Assembly: GCA_023634235.1 (NCBI GenBank)
Contig: JAMKCF010000002.1
Span: 6,376,722-6,440,721 of the forward strand
Reading direction: 5' to 3'
DNA from: Pisaster brevispinus
Lineage: Eukaryota; Echinodermata; Asteroidea; Forcipulatida; Asteriidae
Length of the DNA stretch: 64,000 nt
Shown here: positions 1 to 10,900 of the stretch, one piece after another
How the letters are laid out: every line of letters begins with the position of its first letter
Numbering within the stretch: position 1 is the first letter of the stretch
The notes under the pieces: model-generated
The model's database searches: none
What the model was told of the DNA's origin: nothing
The model's input: only the letters and a program-made list of their open reading frames with translations
Made by a program: the position numbers and the translations under genes

Positions 1-1706
1 TACTGCGACGTGCATGGTTGGCAAAGCGAAGCTGTACGATCTCAACCTTGGTATTCTGTATGATGTTAAGGTCTGAAATATCTTGCCTGGGAATGAGGTG
101 GTTTGTTTTCCGTCCTGGTGTAAAGGCAGCTATCATGCCCATCCCATGAAATGTCCCTTTGCCATCAATGGTCACAATGTTATGGTCAACATTGTCACCA
201 GCAAAGAGCAAGGCTGTGTCTTCTGGATCAACGTCCTCACCTTAGAGGTCAGGAGCAACATAGTCAGCGGCATTCTTCTCAAATCGAAGCACTTCGCCAT
301 AGGAAGAACAAAATCCCATCTCACTCAGAGTGTCTACTATGAACTTTGACCGATGCAAATGATGTGTCTGTACGCCAAGACCTATCTGTAATGGCACAAG
401 AACAGCCCGTAGACGAACTGCTTGAATTATTGCTAGACCAATACTTGCAACTTTTCGTCGATTGTATTTACCCACAAACAGAGAGTTTAACAATGTGGCA
501 AGGGTTGCAGGAAGGTAGTTTAGGGCGTAATCAAGTTTGAGCATTTCAGTACTGGGATACTCATCGGTGACAGACGGAACATTTGTTTTAATGTCACTTT
601 TGATAAGCCTAGCTGCTGTTTCATTGATTGCTTTCTTTTATGACTCTTCATCACCCGCCTGTTTTGATCCTTTGAAGTAAGACCTAAGTATCTGGGATGT
701 TTTTTCTCTCATTGTCACAATATCACGAAGACCTTCACCTTCTGCGATATATATAGAGTTTCCATATCTTTCTTCCAGTTGGAACGGAATTTTCACCAGT
801 CAGAAAATCTTTCATTTTATTTCTGAGGTCTGAAATAGTCAGCTGTTTTTCATCATTAATCTCAAAATAGGAGCACATTTTAGAGAATGCTTGCTCTTGG
901 TCCTGATCCTTGGGTCGCCCACATTTACGTTTTGGTTCATTGTCACTCCGAAACTTCAGGGGTACATCTTTCCCATTCCGAAAGTTTGCACTACATTAGT
1001 GGTGATACAAGGAGTCTGCAGCATGTAAGTCCCCACTGTAGTATTCGATGCGACCTTTCACGGTAAAAGACCAATTGTCCGGACGATCATCACAGCAAGC
1101 CAAGATTGTCTTTGCGAAAGAATCCGTCTTCACACAACAGTAGTCCGAACTTCTTGGCACAATACCATTCCCACAAAATAGACAATCAGTTTTGCTATTA
1201 AATGGACCTGCAGACACTCTGGCGCTATTCTTTACCGAGCTGGAAGGTCCACCTTTCTTACCTTGTTGAGCCTTTATGTCAAGTGGGTTGGTGTACCATT
1301 TGCGACACTTTGTGTGCACTTTAGTGCCAGCCGTGACAACAATATCTTTACCTCTTTGTGCACTTGCTGCATTGATTCCATCTGCACCCTTTTGACGAAC
1401 TTGACTTACTTCACTCCCATCGTCCAAGCCCTCTATACAGATCGGACAAACTTCTGGATCGACTTTACCTGCAGCATTCATTGTTGGACCTGAAACTTTG
1501 TATACAATTGAAGTTACATTATAAGCCTTTATAGTCTTGATCATACAAGAGCCCAAATCAATAGGTATAACATGTAGGCAAGAACACACGCTCTGATTGG
1601 CCAATGAGCATGCACGTAGGTGGCTAATGTAAACAAACCAATGTCTGACTGCCATCTTGGTATTGATTACCTGATTACTTGATATCTTTGAAAATTTATG
1701 GGCCAA
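1..1706 (-). pseudogene. Broken copy of a repetitive cysteine-rich gene family (runs off left edge)
   Basis: Minus-strand reading continues from about 1706 (more likely start Met near 1482) to the left edge, with four lesions. The first part (996-1706) has CPIC, a HTKC pair, CLFC and CC motifs, suggesting one or two zinc-binding knuckles. It is cut by TAA at 993-995, but the same frame continues with CSANFRNGK. A one-base frameshift lies near 775-781. After it the frame continues through TAA at 638-640 and TAA at 242-244 to base 1, passing the motifs LNYLPATLATLL, APLQIGLGVQ and DNVDHN followed by TFHGMG. From memory this arrangement resembles large, high-copy uncharacterised proteins annotated in cnidarian, lancelet and echinoderm genomes; their function is unknown and mobility is only suspected. 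The lesions make this copy a probable pseudogene. The downstream end is outside the window. Confidence 0.7.
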
Positions 1707-1778
1707 TGCTTCATGTACTCAATGTTAAATCTGTAGGTGAAAGAAAGAAACAAAACTTGGGTTAGAAGACAAACTCTG

Positions 1779-2750
1779 ACAGCCATTTTGGACGCCATTT
1801 TGGACGCCATCTTGGATTTCTAGGTTACATGTTAACTCACTGAGTTTCTTTTTGTCTTAGTGGGTTTTGATTCGTACAAGATAGATGTAAACACCAAAAA
1901 TTTAACTCCAAGGGTGAATATGAAATGACTTGTAGCCATTTAATAATAATAATAATAATAATAATACACAGGTTCTTATATAGCGCTTTTAACAAGATCA
2001 AAGCGCTTTACAATGGAAACAATAAACAATATCAACTTTAAACAACTTAAACAAGATCAGACACCTGGAGATGTACTGGAAAGTAGATTATATGGTGATT
2101 TGGAGAACAAGTGAGTTTTGAGGGATGTTTTGAAAGTCTGAATGGATGGTGAGGCTCGAATTTGATGTGGGATTTTGTTCCATTCTTTTGGACCGGCGAT
2201 GGAGAACGCTTTGTCTGCTGCTGCCTTTGTGTTGATAGTGACTTGTAAGCGAGAAGTATCAGATTGAGACCTAAGCCCCTCCCGACCTGAGTGGTAAGAG
2301 AACAATAGGTCTGAAAGATAGGAGGGTGAAGAACCGTGTTGGGATTTATATACAATAAGAAGTAATTTGAAGAGAAGACGGAGATTTAATGGAAGCCAGT
2401 GTAGTTGGGTAATGAGTTGTGATGCATTGTGAGATCGATCAGTAGAATAAATAAGTCTTGCGGCACGATTCTGTAGCTTCTGTAATCTGTTGATTTCACC
2501 CTGATTGACACCATACAATAAAGAGTTACAGTAGTTTAAGCGTATTGGCGGCCATTTTGGACGCCATCTTGGAATTGTAGGCTACCTGATAACTCAATGA
2601 GCCTTCTGTTGGTCCCAATGAGTTCTCTGACCCCTAAAGCCTGGGGATAGGCACCAACATTACGACTGTAGGGTGAATAATGACTGACTCATAGTTATTT
2701 TAGGATATTGGCGGCCATCCTGGACGCCGTTTTGAAAAACCGCTTTCCGG
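1779..2750. repeat. ~160 bp tandem repeat, 2+ copies, split by a LINE
   Basis: Unit 1 starts near 1782, unit 2 near 2544 and a partial unit 3 near 2706. Each begins with a GCCATTTTGGACGCCAT-like core, then a 'ggtgaataatgac'-like tail. Units 2 and 3 are about 161 bp apart. Unit 1 is followed directly by the LINE at 1941, and unit 2 resumes just after it, so the array predates the LINE. The core, read on the minus strand, contains CAAGATGGCGTC and CAAAATGGCCGC. Confidence 0.75.
1941..2533 (-). mobile_element. 5'-truncated L2/CR1-type LINE, 3' end
   Basis: Minus-strand ORF 2057-2518 (153 codons) is the C-terminal part of a non-LTR retrotransposon reverse transcriptase. It shows the conserved series LQNRAARLI, LHWLPLNLRLLFKLL, AFSIAGPKEWN and LKTHLF. 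The RT palm and endonuclease are missing, as expected of a 5'-truncated copy. Downstream on the minus strand comes a GC-rich hairpin (AGCGCTTT against AAAAGCGCT around 1981-2013), then CTATATAAG and a (TTA)n tail at 1941-1967. This is the usual 3' architecture of L2/CR1 elements ending in short tandem repeats. It sits cleanly inside a 160 bp tandem repeat. Confidence 0.85.
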
Positions 2751-3391
2751 TACTCTGATTTTCTTAGATTTTTAATATGCTATTTTTGATGTCCAATAGT
2801 ACCCAAAACCGTTGGAAAACCTTTTGTTACAATTTTTGGGGGTCAAACTGTATATTGACCCTACTAAAATGAGTCTTTGACAAGTCACTATTGAAAGTTT
2901 TTCTTCACTTCCAGACAGAAAGCAACATTTTTCAAGGCCTTCCTCAACAAAAACACCTCAAGTCACCAACCCCAGGTCAAGAAATGTATTTTTATTTTAT
3001 TATTTTGTTGTTTTAATGTTTGTTTTTCTTGATCAGTGTCCATATTACTGTTTTCTCAAATTTGTCTAAACTAGACTATTTAATAACAAACTGCCGGTTC
3101 TCACCAGGGGCTCTCTGATCTCGCAACAACTGCGTTAGCAGTATCATTGTACAGTACAGATAAGTCAATGTATGCCCCTTCCCTAATCTTTTCTTTAATA
3201 GTTGGGAAATTTGGAATCCCAGTGGAATGCTGACGCCAATTTGGGGATTAGGCTCTGGCCGCATGCTCAAACTCACAACCCAATTATCAACAACATGACT
3301 ACTATTGATTTTAATCAAATTACAGCAATACTCCCAGCTGTCCAATAGGGCAAGCATGACGTTGGAGTCGCCTAAGCCGGAGTGGTTAATG
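2751..3391. other. Intergenic, no recognisable feature
   Basis: AT-rich sequence. A 93-codon minus-strand ORF (3076-3357) is open but shows no family I recognise. Nothing else is supportable. Confidence 0.4.
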
Positions 3392-3654
3392 TAGCTGGGA
3401 CATTGGGGTGGACGGGTCCAGCAGTCACGCCTGAGGTTGAACAGGAACTACGTGGGCAAACGTCCAGTCGTGGAGCAGCGGGTCAACCTGTCGTGGCTGA
3501 GAACCACGTCTTCCTCCTCTTTAGCCCTTCTTTTTTTGGAGCCGACACACCCGCCGAGTCTTCTCGCAGACGAGATGGTCTCCCCACGGTGGGTTTTGTT
3601 CCTGGCATGCCCTTAGAGCAAGCACAAGTCGGAGGAACACAGTTGGTTCGAAAG
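3392..3654 (+). other. Coding-like GC-richer patch, possible exon
   Basis: An open frame of about 88 codons lies between an acceptor-like 'atgtag' and a donor-like AAG|gtaaac. It is clearly GC-richer than its surroundings. The peptide is rich in Gly, Ala, Pro and Glu with no recognised domain. Lysine-rich, frame-broken coding-like sequence follows at about 3730-3920. It may be a host exon or the remains of a retroelement gag-like ORF. I see no decisive evidence for either. Confidence 0.2.
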
Positions 3655-6600
3655 GTAAACTAAGTCCCGAATAATATCACGGTAAACAAAAAAACCCAGC
3701 ACAACCTAAAGTTCAAAACTTTTAACACACATGGATGGTCTTACGACGTACAAATTTACCAAGAAGGCTCCACCGGCAAGGAAAAAGCCAAAGTGAAAAA
3801 AAAAGTCAAACAATTATGAGGCATACGCAACATTGAACAATTCTAGAAAAACGTTCACGAAGTTGAACAACTCGATTGAAACAGTTGAAAACCCTGCAGT
3901 CCCTACGCCAAAACACTAGCCCGTCCTTTGGCTCGCCTACTATATTTCCGTGCAGTCTGTTAAATTGTATTACACCCAGGGTATGAAGCTTTTTTTCACA
4001 TCATTATCAAGCCTAATACCCCTCAGAGGGGCTACAGATGTTTATTCCCCATAAACAGTGGTCTATATCCCCTCAATTTGTTGTTGACAGGTAGGATTAC
4101 AGTGAAGCCCCGCCCCTTTGCACTCCAACTCACACACCCATCTAAAATACACAGCCCATGCTTGGTATAAAGATCTCCCCCTTGCCTCGGCTATTTCTGA
4201 TTAAAAAAACCTTCACCTGTCAAACAAGTCTCACACAGTCTCCCTATGGTAGCTTCAAGCTGCCCTAGATAAGGATGATTGATGATTGTTTATAAACAAG
4301 GCTGGCTATCCACCTCTGAGACTTTGCCAATATTTCTGTGTACAAACCAATGGCAGCCCTCCAGACCACATGAGTTGTAAGGGGATTTTCAAGGTGAATG
4401 AACTCACCCAGCGCATGGAGGTACTGTCATCTGTTTCTGCATGGTAAAACGGTGGAATACCAAAGAGACTGAATTTTTTGAAAATTCATGGGCGGAATTA
4501 TTAAAAAAATAGCAAAAACCTACACGACGACGTAGTACTCGAACCTCAGTGCCAGGTTTTAACTGCAAAGCATCTCAGAGATTAGCACAATTAAAATTTA
4601 ATTTCCAAAAAATATATAAATTTAAAATAATGTATATAAGCACTTTGCAAGACTATGGCGAGAGTGATCTTAGCCACCGTTTCCCGCTTGCTTAAGGGTC
4701 CCAAGTACCGCAAGACCTGAATTCATTGGTTGTTTATTCCTAAACACCACTCTCATTGGGCCACTGTATTGTTAACACGTTTCTCTATACTTTGCATAAT
4801 GTGAATTGTAATACATTCCTAAAATATTGTTGACAAATCAATTAAGCTTTTTTGTTTGGTCCGTGAAATTATTATTTCCTAGATTTTTAAGAATTTCCTA
4901 TACTCATTGCCTGCACGAGTGGGTGGCTTAAACGCACCTATGTTGGTAGCATTTTATCCACCATTAGTAAAACCAGAATTGCTGGAGGCATGACGTGACA
5001 ACCTCATATTCCAGTGCCTAAAGCACGTTATCGTTAAAGCGATACAATGTTTAAACCTCAGCCCTCTAGCCATTGGGACGGATAACGGAAGCCCAAAAAA
5101 CTCGTTGAAAAAACACACGCATGTATTTATTTCAATTTTAAGATCTTGAAACTGAAAAGGCAAACAAATGCACCCGTCGGAAAATAAGCCTATGATTTCC
5201 CTCCCCACTTAGTATGTATAATTATTTATTTCTTGTTCGTTTTTTGGTTCTTGTCCAGGAATATAACTTACTGTATCAAGACTTACATCGTAAATACCAT
5301 CCTTTTAAATTGATTTTGTCTCTCAAAATAGTGACGGACAGATTGATGAGCAATTCGGCGCATGCAGTTCTCCAGCCCTCCCTTAACAATGCAGTTTGCA
5401 GACAAGACGCAGACACCAAACACAGCGACTGATTGAGCCGGATAGAGAATCGGAGGGGGATGACCGAATGTATCGTGCAGTCGGTAAAGCGAAAACGTCC
5501 CATCCGCAGACAACAAGGGCCAATCAATCGTCGCCCAAGAAAAAGCGCATCTCACCCACCCCCATCCCCAGCCCGTCAAGCTAAACTTCTGATGATAAGC
5601 CAGAGATGAAAAAGTAACGAAAACGTAATGTAATGGAAACGTCAATGAAATTTTATGAACATGAAACGAAGCTAAAATTGTATCTGATTGATTTGCATTG
5701 GTTTTGAAAAACCTAGTATTATATAATCTGGTTAGGGCCAGGACAGGGTTAGGGCCAGGACAAGGTTCAGCCTGAAGACAGAGGTCCTCCGGGTAAATAC
5801 ATTGTAGTGTATGAAATACTTGTTTTATTCTATTTTATGTAACTACATGCTTAAAGCCAAACTGGCAGTATTTCAGCATAAGCAATTTGTCTTACGTTTG
5901 CATATACTGAGAACTTGAAACAATCGCAAGAGACAATGCAATGATCTGTTTGTATTGTAACTTCTGACGAGCTAAATGAAGTGACTACCAGTGTATGAAA
6001 AACAATTAATTCAAAACAATAATAAATCTAACCAAAGTCATTGAAGAACAATAAAATGAATGTTGATTAATTTATGTAGAAGTTCATTTGCTTCAGTTGA
6101 AGTTACAATAAAGAAATACAGCTGGAAGGAAACTTCAAGACAAGCGCTGTACTACGGAAGCATGTTGCCGCCCCATGAATACAAAATAGCTCTCTTATCT
6201 TGTACGTACACGATAAGTTTCGACTAATCGAGTTTCACATTTCTGGCAAAAGAACTTTCAAAAGGAGCTAAAATAATGATATCTTTGGTGATAGTCTGCT
6301 GACCTCATCCACTGCCCTCCCCTCCTGCTGTACACCATCCGGGAGAAGTTCAAATAGTCCAGGATCAGGCCTAGCGAGCTTCAAAAGGCAGGAAGAAATG
6401 TCGCTACTGTTTGAAAACTCAGGATAAAAGGTCCAAAACATCATGGAAATGTGCAAGCTGCGACTTTCCATTATGCATTAGTCCCACAAGAAACAGCTTT
6501 AAACGTTGGCATTTGGACTGAACTTCTAAGCACTAACACTGAACACACTTTCTGTGAGTAATCGTTCCAATGTTTATATTTGCCATATTCTTATGTTCGT

Positions 6601-6898
6601 TAAACACAAAGAAAAGCAGGTCATATAGTTTATTACTTTATTAATTAGTTTACCCTGCTGAAGGCTTACACACTATGCAATCAAGTCAAAAAGGGAAAAA
6701 AATCCATTACCTATTGGTTATTATATATCAATATTTGTTTGTTTTGTGATGACACAGAAGTTACAATATGCACAAGTTTGCAGCTCAAATTAGTACATGT
6801 GTAATGATATAAAACTGTAAGTGGTTTGTTTTATTATAAAAGTAATTCGATGCTAAATTTGTTTATGATTGTTCAGTATTGCAAAACTGTCACAAGTG
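3655..6898. other. Gene-poor intergenic DNA
   Basis: Several short open frames are present. The most coding-like is plus 5396-5584, a basic Ser/Pro-rich peptide following a 'tttgcag' acceptor-like site, which could be a terminal exon but has no partner exon I can join. A short direct repeat 'gttagggccaggacagg' and a degenerate second copy sit at about 5730-5765. No recognised gene. Confidence 0.35.
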
Positions 6899-7290
6899 AA
6901 TGACTGGACCACAAAGGTGGTACCGCATTGTAGATATTACACTGCGGGAAGCATGAAAGGGTAGGATTAGAGGGCAAGCCACTTAAGAAAATGCAACTAA
7001 CAATAGGAGGCAAGATCAAAGTAATTATATAATAAAATAATCAGTGTAAGAAGTTAAAACTAGGCAAGAGGAACCTGCAGAGACTGGCTATGGTCAGTGT
7101 GAAAAGCTGGATCACTGGACCATAAAAGTGGTACCGCATTGTAGGCATTACAATGCGGGAAGCATGAGAAACAAGCCACATAGGAAAATGCAACTAATAA
7201 TAGAAGGCAATTTCAAAGTAATTATAAAATAGAAAGAATCAGATAAAATAGTTAAAACTAGGTAAGAGGAACCTGCAGAGTGAGCAGGTT
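6899..7290. repeat. Tandem duplication, ~210 bp period, 2 copies
   Basis: Copy 1 starts with CTGGACCACAAAGGTGG at 6904 and copy 2 with a near-identical start at 7114. Both continue through the same blocks (a GCATTGTAG box, GCGGGAAGCATGA, AAGCCAC, AATGCAACTAA, TTAAAACTAGG and AGAGGAACCTGCAGAG). Copy 2 carries small deletions. No coding potential is seen. Shorter echoes of 'gaccagtg.agagaac' follow at 7373-7475. Confidence 0.8.
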
Positions 7291-7717
7291 GTTAAATCCG
7301 ATGTAAAGGGAATAGGCTATTGACAGGTTATTTTTAAAACGTCTGGAAAAAGAAAAAAAAGAGTGTAGAGATGGACCAGTGTAGAGAACCTGTAAATGAC
7401 AGTAACTGTATCTATTTTACAACAATGAAGTAAGCGAGAGAAAGAAGCGTTAAAATAGACCAGTGGAGAGAACATGTTGTTTGTAGTTCTTGTATTAATA
7501 ATAAATCGAAAGTGTAAGGAAGGTGATGGGGATTTATTTAACAACGGTGTTTACGTTAAGTCCAAAAGGTTGGACTGTCTAGAGTTGGTGAATCCAGTGT
7601 AATTCTGTGAGTTTGCGGTGTGTGTCGTCACCGTTGCAAGCCTCAATCACTATGAGTTCAACATCTTAAACAAATAAAGGCATCAGTTACGTTTTGTTGT
7701 ATAAAAGCGTTCGCTGA

Positions 7718-7723
7718 TTTATT
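7718..7723 (-). promoter_or_regulatory. Poly(A) signal of first C1q gene
   Basis: AATAAA on the minus strand, about 35 nt past the TAA stop of the collagen/C1q gene. A second AATAAA overlaps the stop codon itself (7752-7757) but is too close to be the likely functional one. Confidence 0.5.
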
Positions 7724-7756
7724 TCTAAGTTAGTTTTTCGTTTGTGTCTGTTTTAT

Positions 7757-8767
7757 TTAGATTTCGTACAACATGAATCCAGTAAAAGACGTGTAATGGC
7801 CAGAATTACTAAAGGCGTAACCGTCTACAGCTAAGTGTACTTGATCTCCAAAATGCATGGGAATAACCGCACTGCTGCTCACTTGATTTGCATTTGGAGA
7901 GTGTACACTCCCTGAAACAATGGTCTTACCGTTCTTATTCATACAAACATCTACGCGAGACGTGTATAATGTTTTGTGGACTGAGAATATAAACACATAA
8001 ATCCCAGGCACAGTACACGTAAACGTGCTATTATTTAAGTTGAAATCAGTTCCTTCACCTGAAAATAAGTACTCTTCAAAGGGCAGAGGATCCCAGGCGG
8101 ATGGAGGGCTGAAGTGGGTATTCCTCACAGCAGTGAAGGCGGACCGTCGCGTACTACATTCACCTGCTTCACCAGTCTTTCCGACTGGTCCAGGTGCACC
8201 TATCTCTCCCTTGAAACCATCAACACCGGGAAGACCTTTGGGTCCTTGTTTTCCTTTTTGACCGACTCCCTGCTCTCCCTTCAGTCCATGATCCCCTTTA
8301 GCGCCTTGCTCACCAACCAGTCCATCTAATCCCTTGTCTCCTTTTGTCCCAGGTTCACCAGTCTGTCCAGCTGATCCAGGTTTACCTCTCTCTCCCTTCA
8401 AACCTTTCATTCCCCGCATACCTTGAGGTCCTTGTTTCCCTGGTTGACCGACTCCCTGCTCCCCCTTCAGTCCATGCTCCCCATTCACTCCATTGGCGCC
8501 TGGCTCACCATTCAGGCCTTCAGACCCCGTGTCTCCTTTAGCACCGGGTTCACCTACCTCACCATGAGAGCCAGCATCACCTCTAGGACCTGACGGCCCA
8601 TGCAGACCGTGGCGTCCATTTGATCCAGGAATTCCAGGCGTACCGGCAGGGCCTAGGCAGCAGGAATTACACGTCACTTCCGGAGCAGGTGAAACTGCAT
8701 CTGTAGCCATTGTAAACTGAACTTGCATAATAGCCGAAACAAGGGCAACTGTTCGTGTGATCTTCAT
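7757..8767 (-). CDS. Secreted collagen-like C1q-domain protein (copy A)
   Basis: 336 codons in one open exon. Residues 1-21 are a hydrophobic signal peptide. CNSCC at 33-37 could disulfide-link trimers. Gly-X-Y repeats run from 39 to about 203. Residues 204-336 form a C1q globular domain ending in SFTGFMLYEI, with the core FTCTVPGIYVFIFSV. The collagen stretch contains an internal duplication: the segment LKGEQGVGQ followed by KQGP occurs twice, about 66 residues apart, each time with a two-residue Gly-Val break in the triplet register. Secreted C1q-like proteins act as trimeric pattern-recognition or adhesion molecules; ligand and tissue cannot be told here. The ATG lies directly behind an acceptor-like 'aaattccag', so an upstream noncoding exon is likely. 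A close paralogue lies at 34215-35216. Confidence 0.93.
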   Translation of the reverse strand: MKITRTVALVSAIMQVQFTMATDAVSPAPEVTCNSCCLGPAGTPGIPGSNGRHGLHGPSGPRGDAGSHGEVGEPGAKGDTGSEGLNGEPGANGVNGEHGLKGEQGVGQPGKQGPQGMRGMKGLKGERGKPGSAGQTGEPGTKGDKGLDGLVGEQGAKGDHGLKGEQGVGQKGKQGPKGLPGVDGFKGEIGAPGPVGKTGEAGECSTRRSAFTAVRNTHFSPPSAWDPLPFEEYLFSGEGTDFNLNNSTFTCTVPGIYVFIFSVHKTLYTSRVDVCMNKNGKTIVSGSVHSPNANQVSSSAVIPMHFGDQVHLAVDGYAFSNSGHYTSFTGFMLYEI

Positions 8768-9659
8768 CTGGAATTTAAAAGATAATTATTTGAAATGGTT
8801 TGGTTCGGGAAAGTTTGTTGTATTTATAACGCTGTTTTTGGCACGGATTAAATAATACTTAAATCAATACACCCCGTAACTGTCCATAAAGAGCGGTTCT
8901 AGGATGCTCTCAACATGTTAAATAATACTTTTGTATGGCCGTATATACAAAATAATTACCGGTTAAAAAATACTGTACACTTACATTTTGCATTTAGTAA
9001 TACAAAATTAAATTAAAAAGTGTACCCATCCGCACGGCCCTTTGTTAATGATATGTGTTGACCCCTTGACGAAATCGGCGGTTAGGAACGAACGGTCAGC
9101 AATTGACATACACATAAACGTCTCTTTTTTGAGAAAACAAATCAAGAAAAAACAAACCTTAGGTTATACGCTGTAGTAATATTTGTGTCTATCCAGAGTA
9201 TCCTACATTTTGTCATTTTAAAATGAAGCGTCACTTTGCGTAGTTTTTGGTAAACAAACTTTACAATTTCTGGTTGCGAGTTGAACCCCCCCCCCCCGAT
9301 CAGACCAGCGACGACAGTACTATACGGTTTGAACAAGCGCAGCCAGCGACGAATATTGCTATGTCGTGAACATCTCGGAGAGTAGGGAGACAGTCCACGG
9401 ATTAAATTGTCAGGTGATATAGGTAGCTTTTCAAATCCGCTGTCTCGGAGTCGCAACGATTCAATATTACGTGTATGGACCCCCCCCCCCCGATTAGCAG
9501 TTTGCTTTGATGATTGAACAATATTTATATCGACAATACAGGAAAACCACTTTTTTGATATGGTGCAATCTTATTTATTGAAAGTGTTGAAAAGGTTTTC
9601 TGCCAACAAAATGCAAAATTAGATCTTGGATAGTAGAAACTGGTGGAAAACACTTTTTT
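8768..9659. other. Upstream of C1q copy A; two C-homopolymers
   Basis: It presumably holds the first intron and promoter of the C1q gene, but I could not place the first exon. Two runs of 12-13 C, each followed by GAT(C/T)AG, lie near 9287 and 9480. They may be ends of a small element but no inverted repeat was found. The minus-strand open frame through this stretch has no recognised domain. Confidence 0.35.
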
Positions 9660-10900
9660 ATTTTGTATGTGTCCAATTTATACCTTGAGGGAACTAAAGC
9701 GTACCTTGAGGTAACGAAAGCGTACATTGAAGGAACGAAGTAGTACATTGAGGTAACCGAAGCGTACGGGAACATAAATGTATTTCAAGGGAACTTAAGC
9801 ATATATCTCAAGGAAAGAAAGCTTTGGTGAAACAAAAGCATATTGTTGGGGACCTAATGCATGTCTCGAGGAAATGAAGGCGTTTTTGTGGGAACGTAAT
9901 CGTATTTAAGGGAACGAAAGCGTACCTTAAAGAAACTAAAGCGTACATTTTTAAGGAACGAAGGCATACATTGAGGTAACGAAAAACGTATTTATAAGGA
10001 ACTAAATTATAAATCTCAAGGGAAAGAAAAAATTGAAGAAACAAAAGCGTGTTTTGTTGGAACTAATGCATATCTCGAGGGAATGAAGGCCTATTACGTG
10101 GGAACGTAGGAGTATTTCAGGGAATGAAAGCATAATTCGAGGGAACAAAAGCAAATCTTGAGAAAACAAAATCAGTTCTTGAGGGAACGGAAGCGTACCT
10201 TTCGGGAACGGAAGTGTGCCCTAAAGGAAAGACAGGGTACCTTGAAGAAACGTAAGCGTACCTTGAAGGAACTGAAGTGTGCCCTAAAGGAAAGACAGAG
10301 AACCTTGAGGAAACGTAAGCGTACCTTGAAGGAACGGAAGCGTGCCCTAAAGGAAAGACAGAGTACCTTGAGGAAACGTAAGCGTACCTTGAAGGAACGG
10401 AAGCGTGCCCTAAAGGAAAGTCAGAGAACCTTGAGGAAACGTAAGCGTACATTGAAGGAACGGAAGCGTGCCCTAAAGGAAAGACAGAGTACCTTGAGGA
10501 AACGTAAGCGTACCCTAAAGGAACGAAAGCGTACATTTAATAAACGAAATTGTACATTGGAGAAACGAAGGCGTACCCTGAAGAAATGAAAGCGTACCTT
10601 AGGGAACGTAAGCGTATTTCAATCGAAATTAAAGCCTCTATCTCAAGTGAAAGAAAGCACTGAATGAACGAAAAGCGTATCTCGAGGGAATGAAGTCGTA
10701 TTTTTGGGAACGTAAGCGTATTTGTTGGAATAAACGCATATTTCGAGGGAACTAAAGCATATTTTGAGGGAACGAAATCATAACTTCAGGGAATGAAAGC
10801 GTACCTTGAGGGAGAAAAAGCGTTCCTTGAAGGAACGTAATATTATCTTGTGGGAACGATAGCGTATCGATTAAACGAAAGTGCATTTCGCAGTATCAAA
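9660..10900. repeat. ~21 bp minisatellite with a 63 bp higher-order unit
   Basis: About 1.2 kb built from variants of GGAACGAAAGCGTACCTTGA. The flanks (9660-10150, 10600-10900) are degenerate with variable spacing. The centre (about 10190-10560) is homogeneous and organised in 63 bp units of three diverged monomers of 22, 21 and 20 bp. The 'gaaacgtaagcgtac' monomer recurs near 10247, 10309, 10372, 10435 and 10498. Because 63 is divisible by three, long frames stay open on both strands (plus 10158-10589, minus 10117-10536). Neither begins with a convincing ATG context, so I read it as satellite rather than gene. Confidence 0.85.

Noticed and set aside
5283..5645. 120-codon minus-strand ORF
   Set aside because: Overlaps a more coding-like plus frame; no domain, and composition (Trp/Gly runs) matches the complement of a Pro/Ser-rich stretch.
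10158..10589. 143-codon Lys/Arg/Glu-rich plus-strand ORF
   Set aside because: Lies wholly in a minisatellite whose unit length is a multiple of three; the opposite strand is equally open, and the frame does not begin with ATG.
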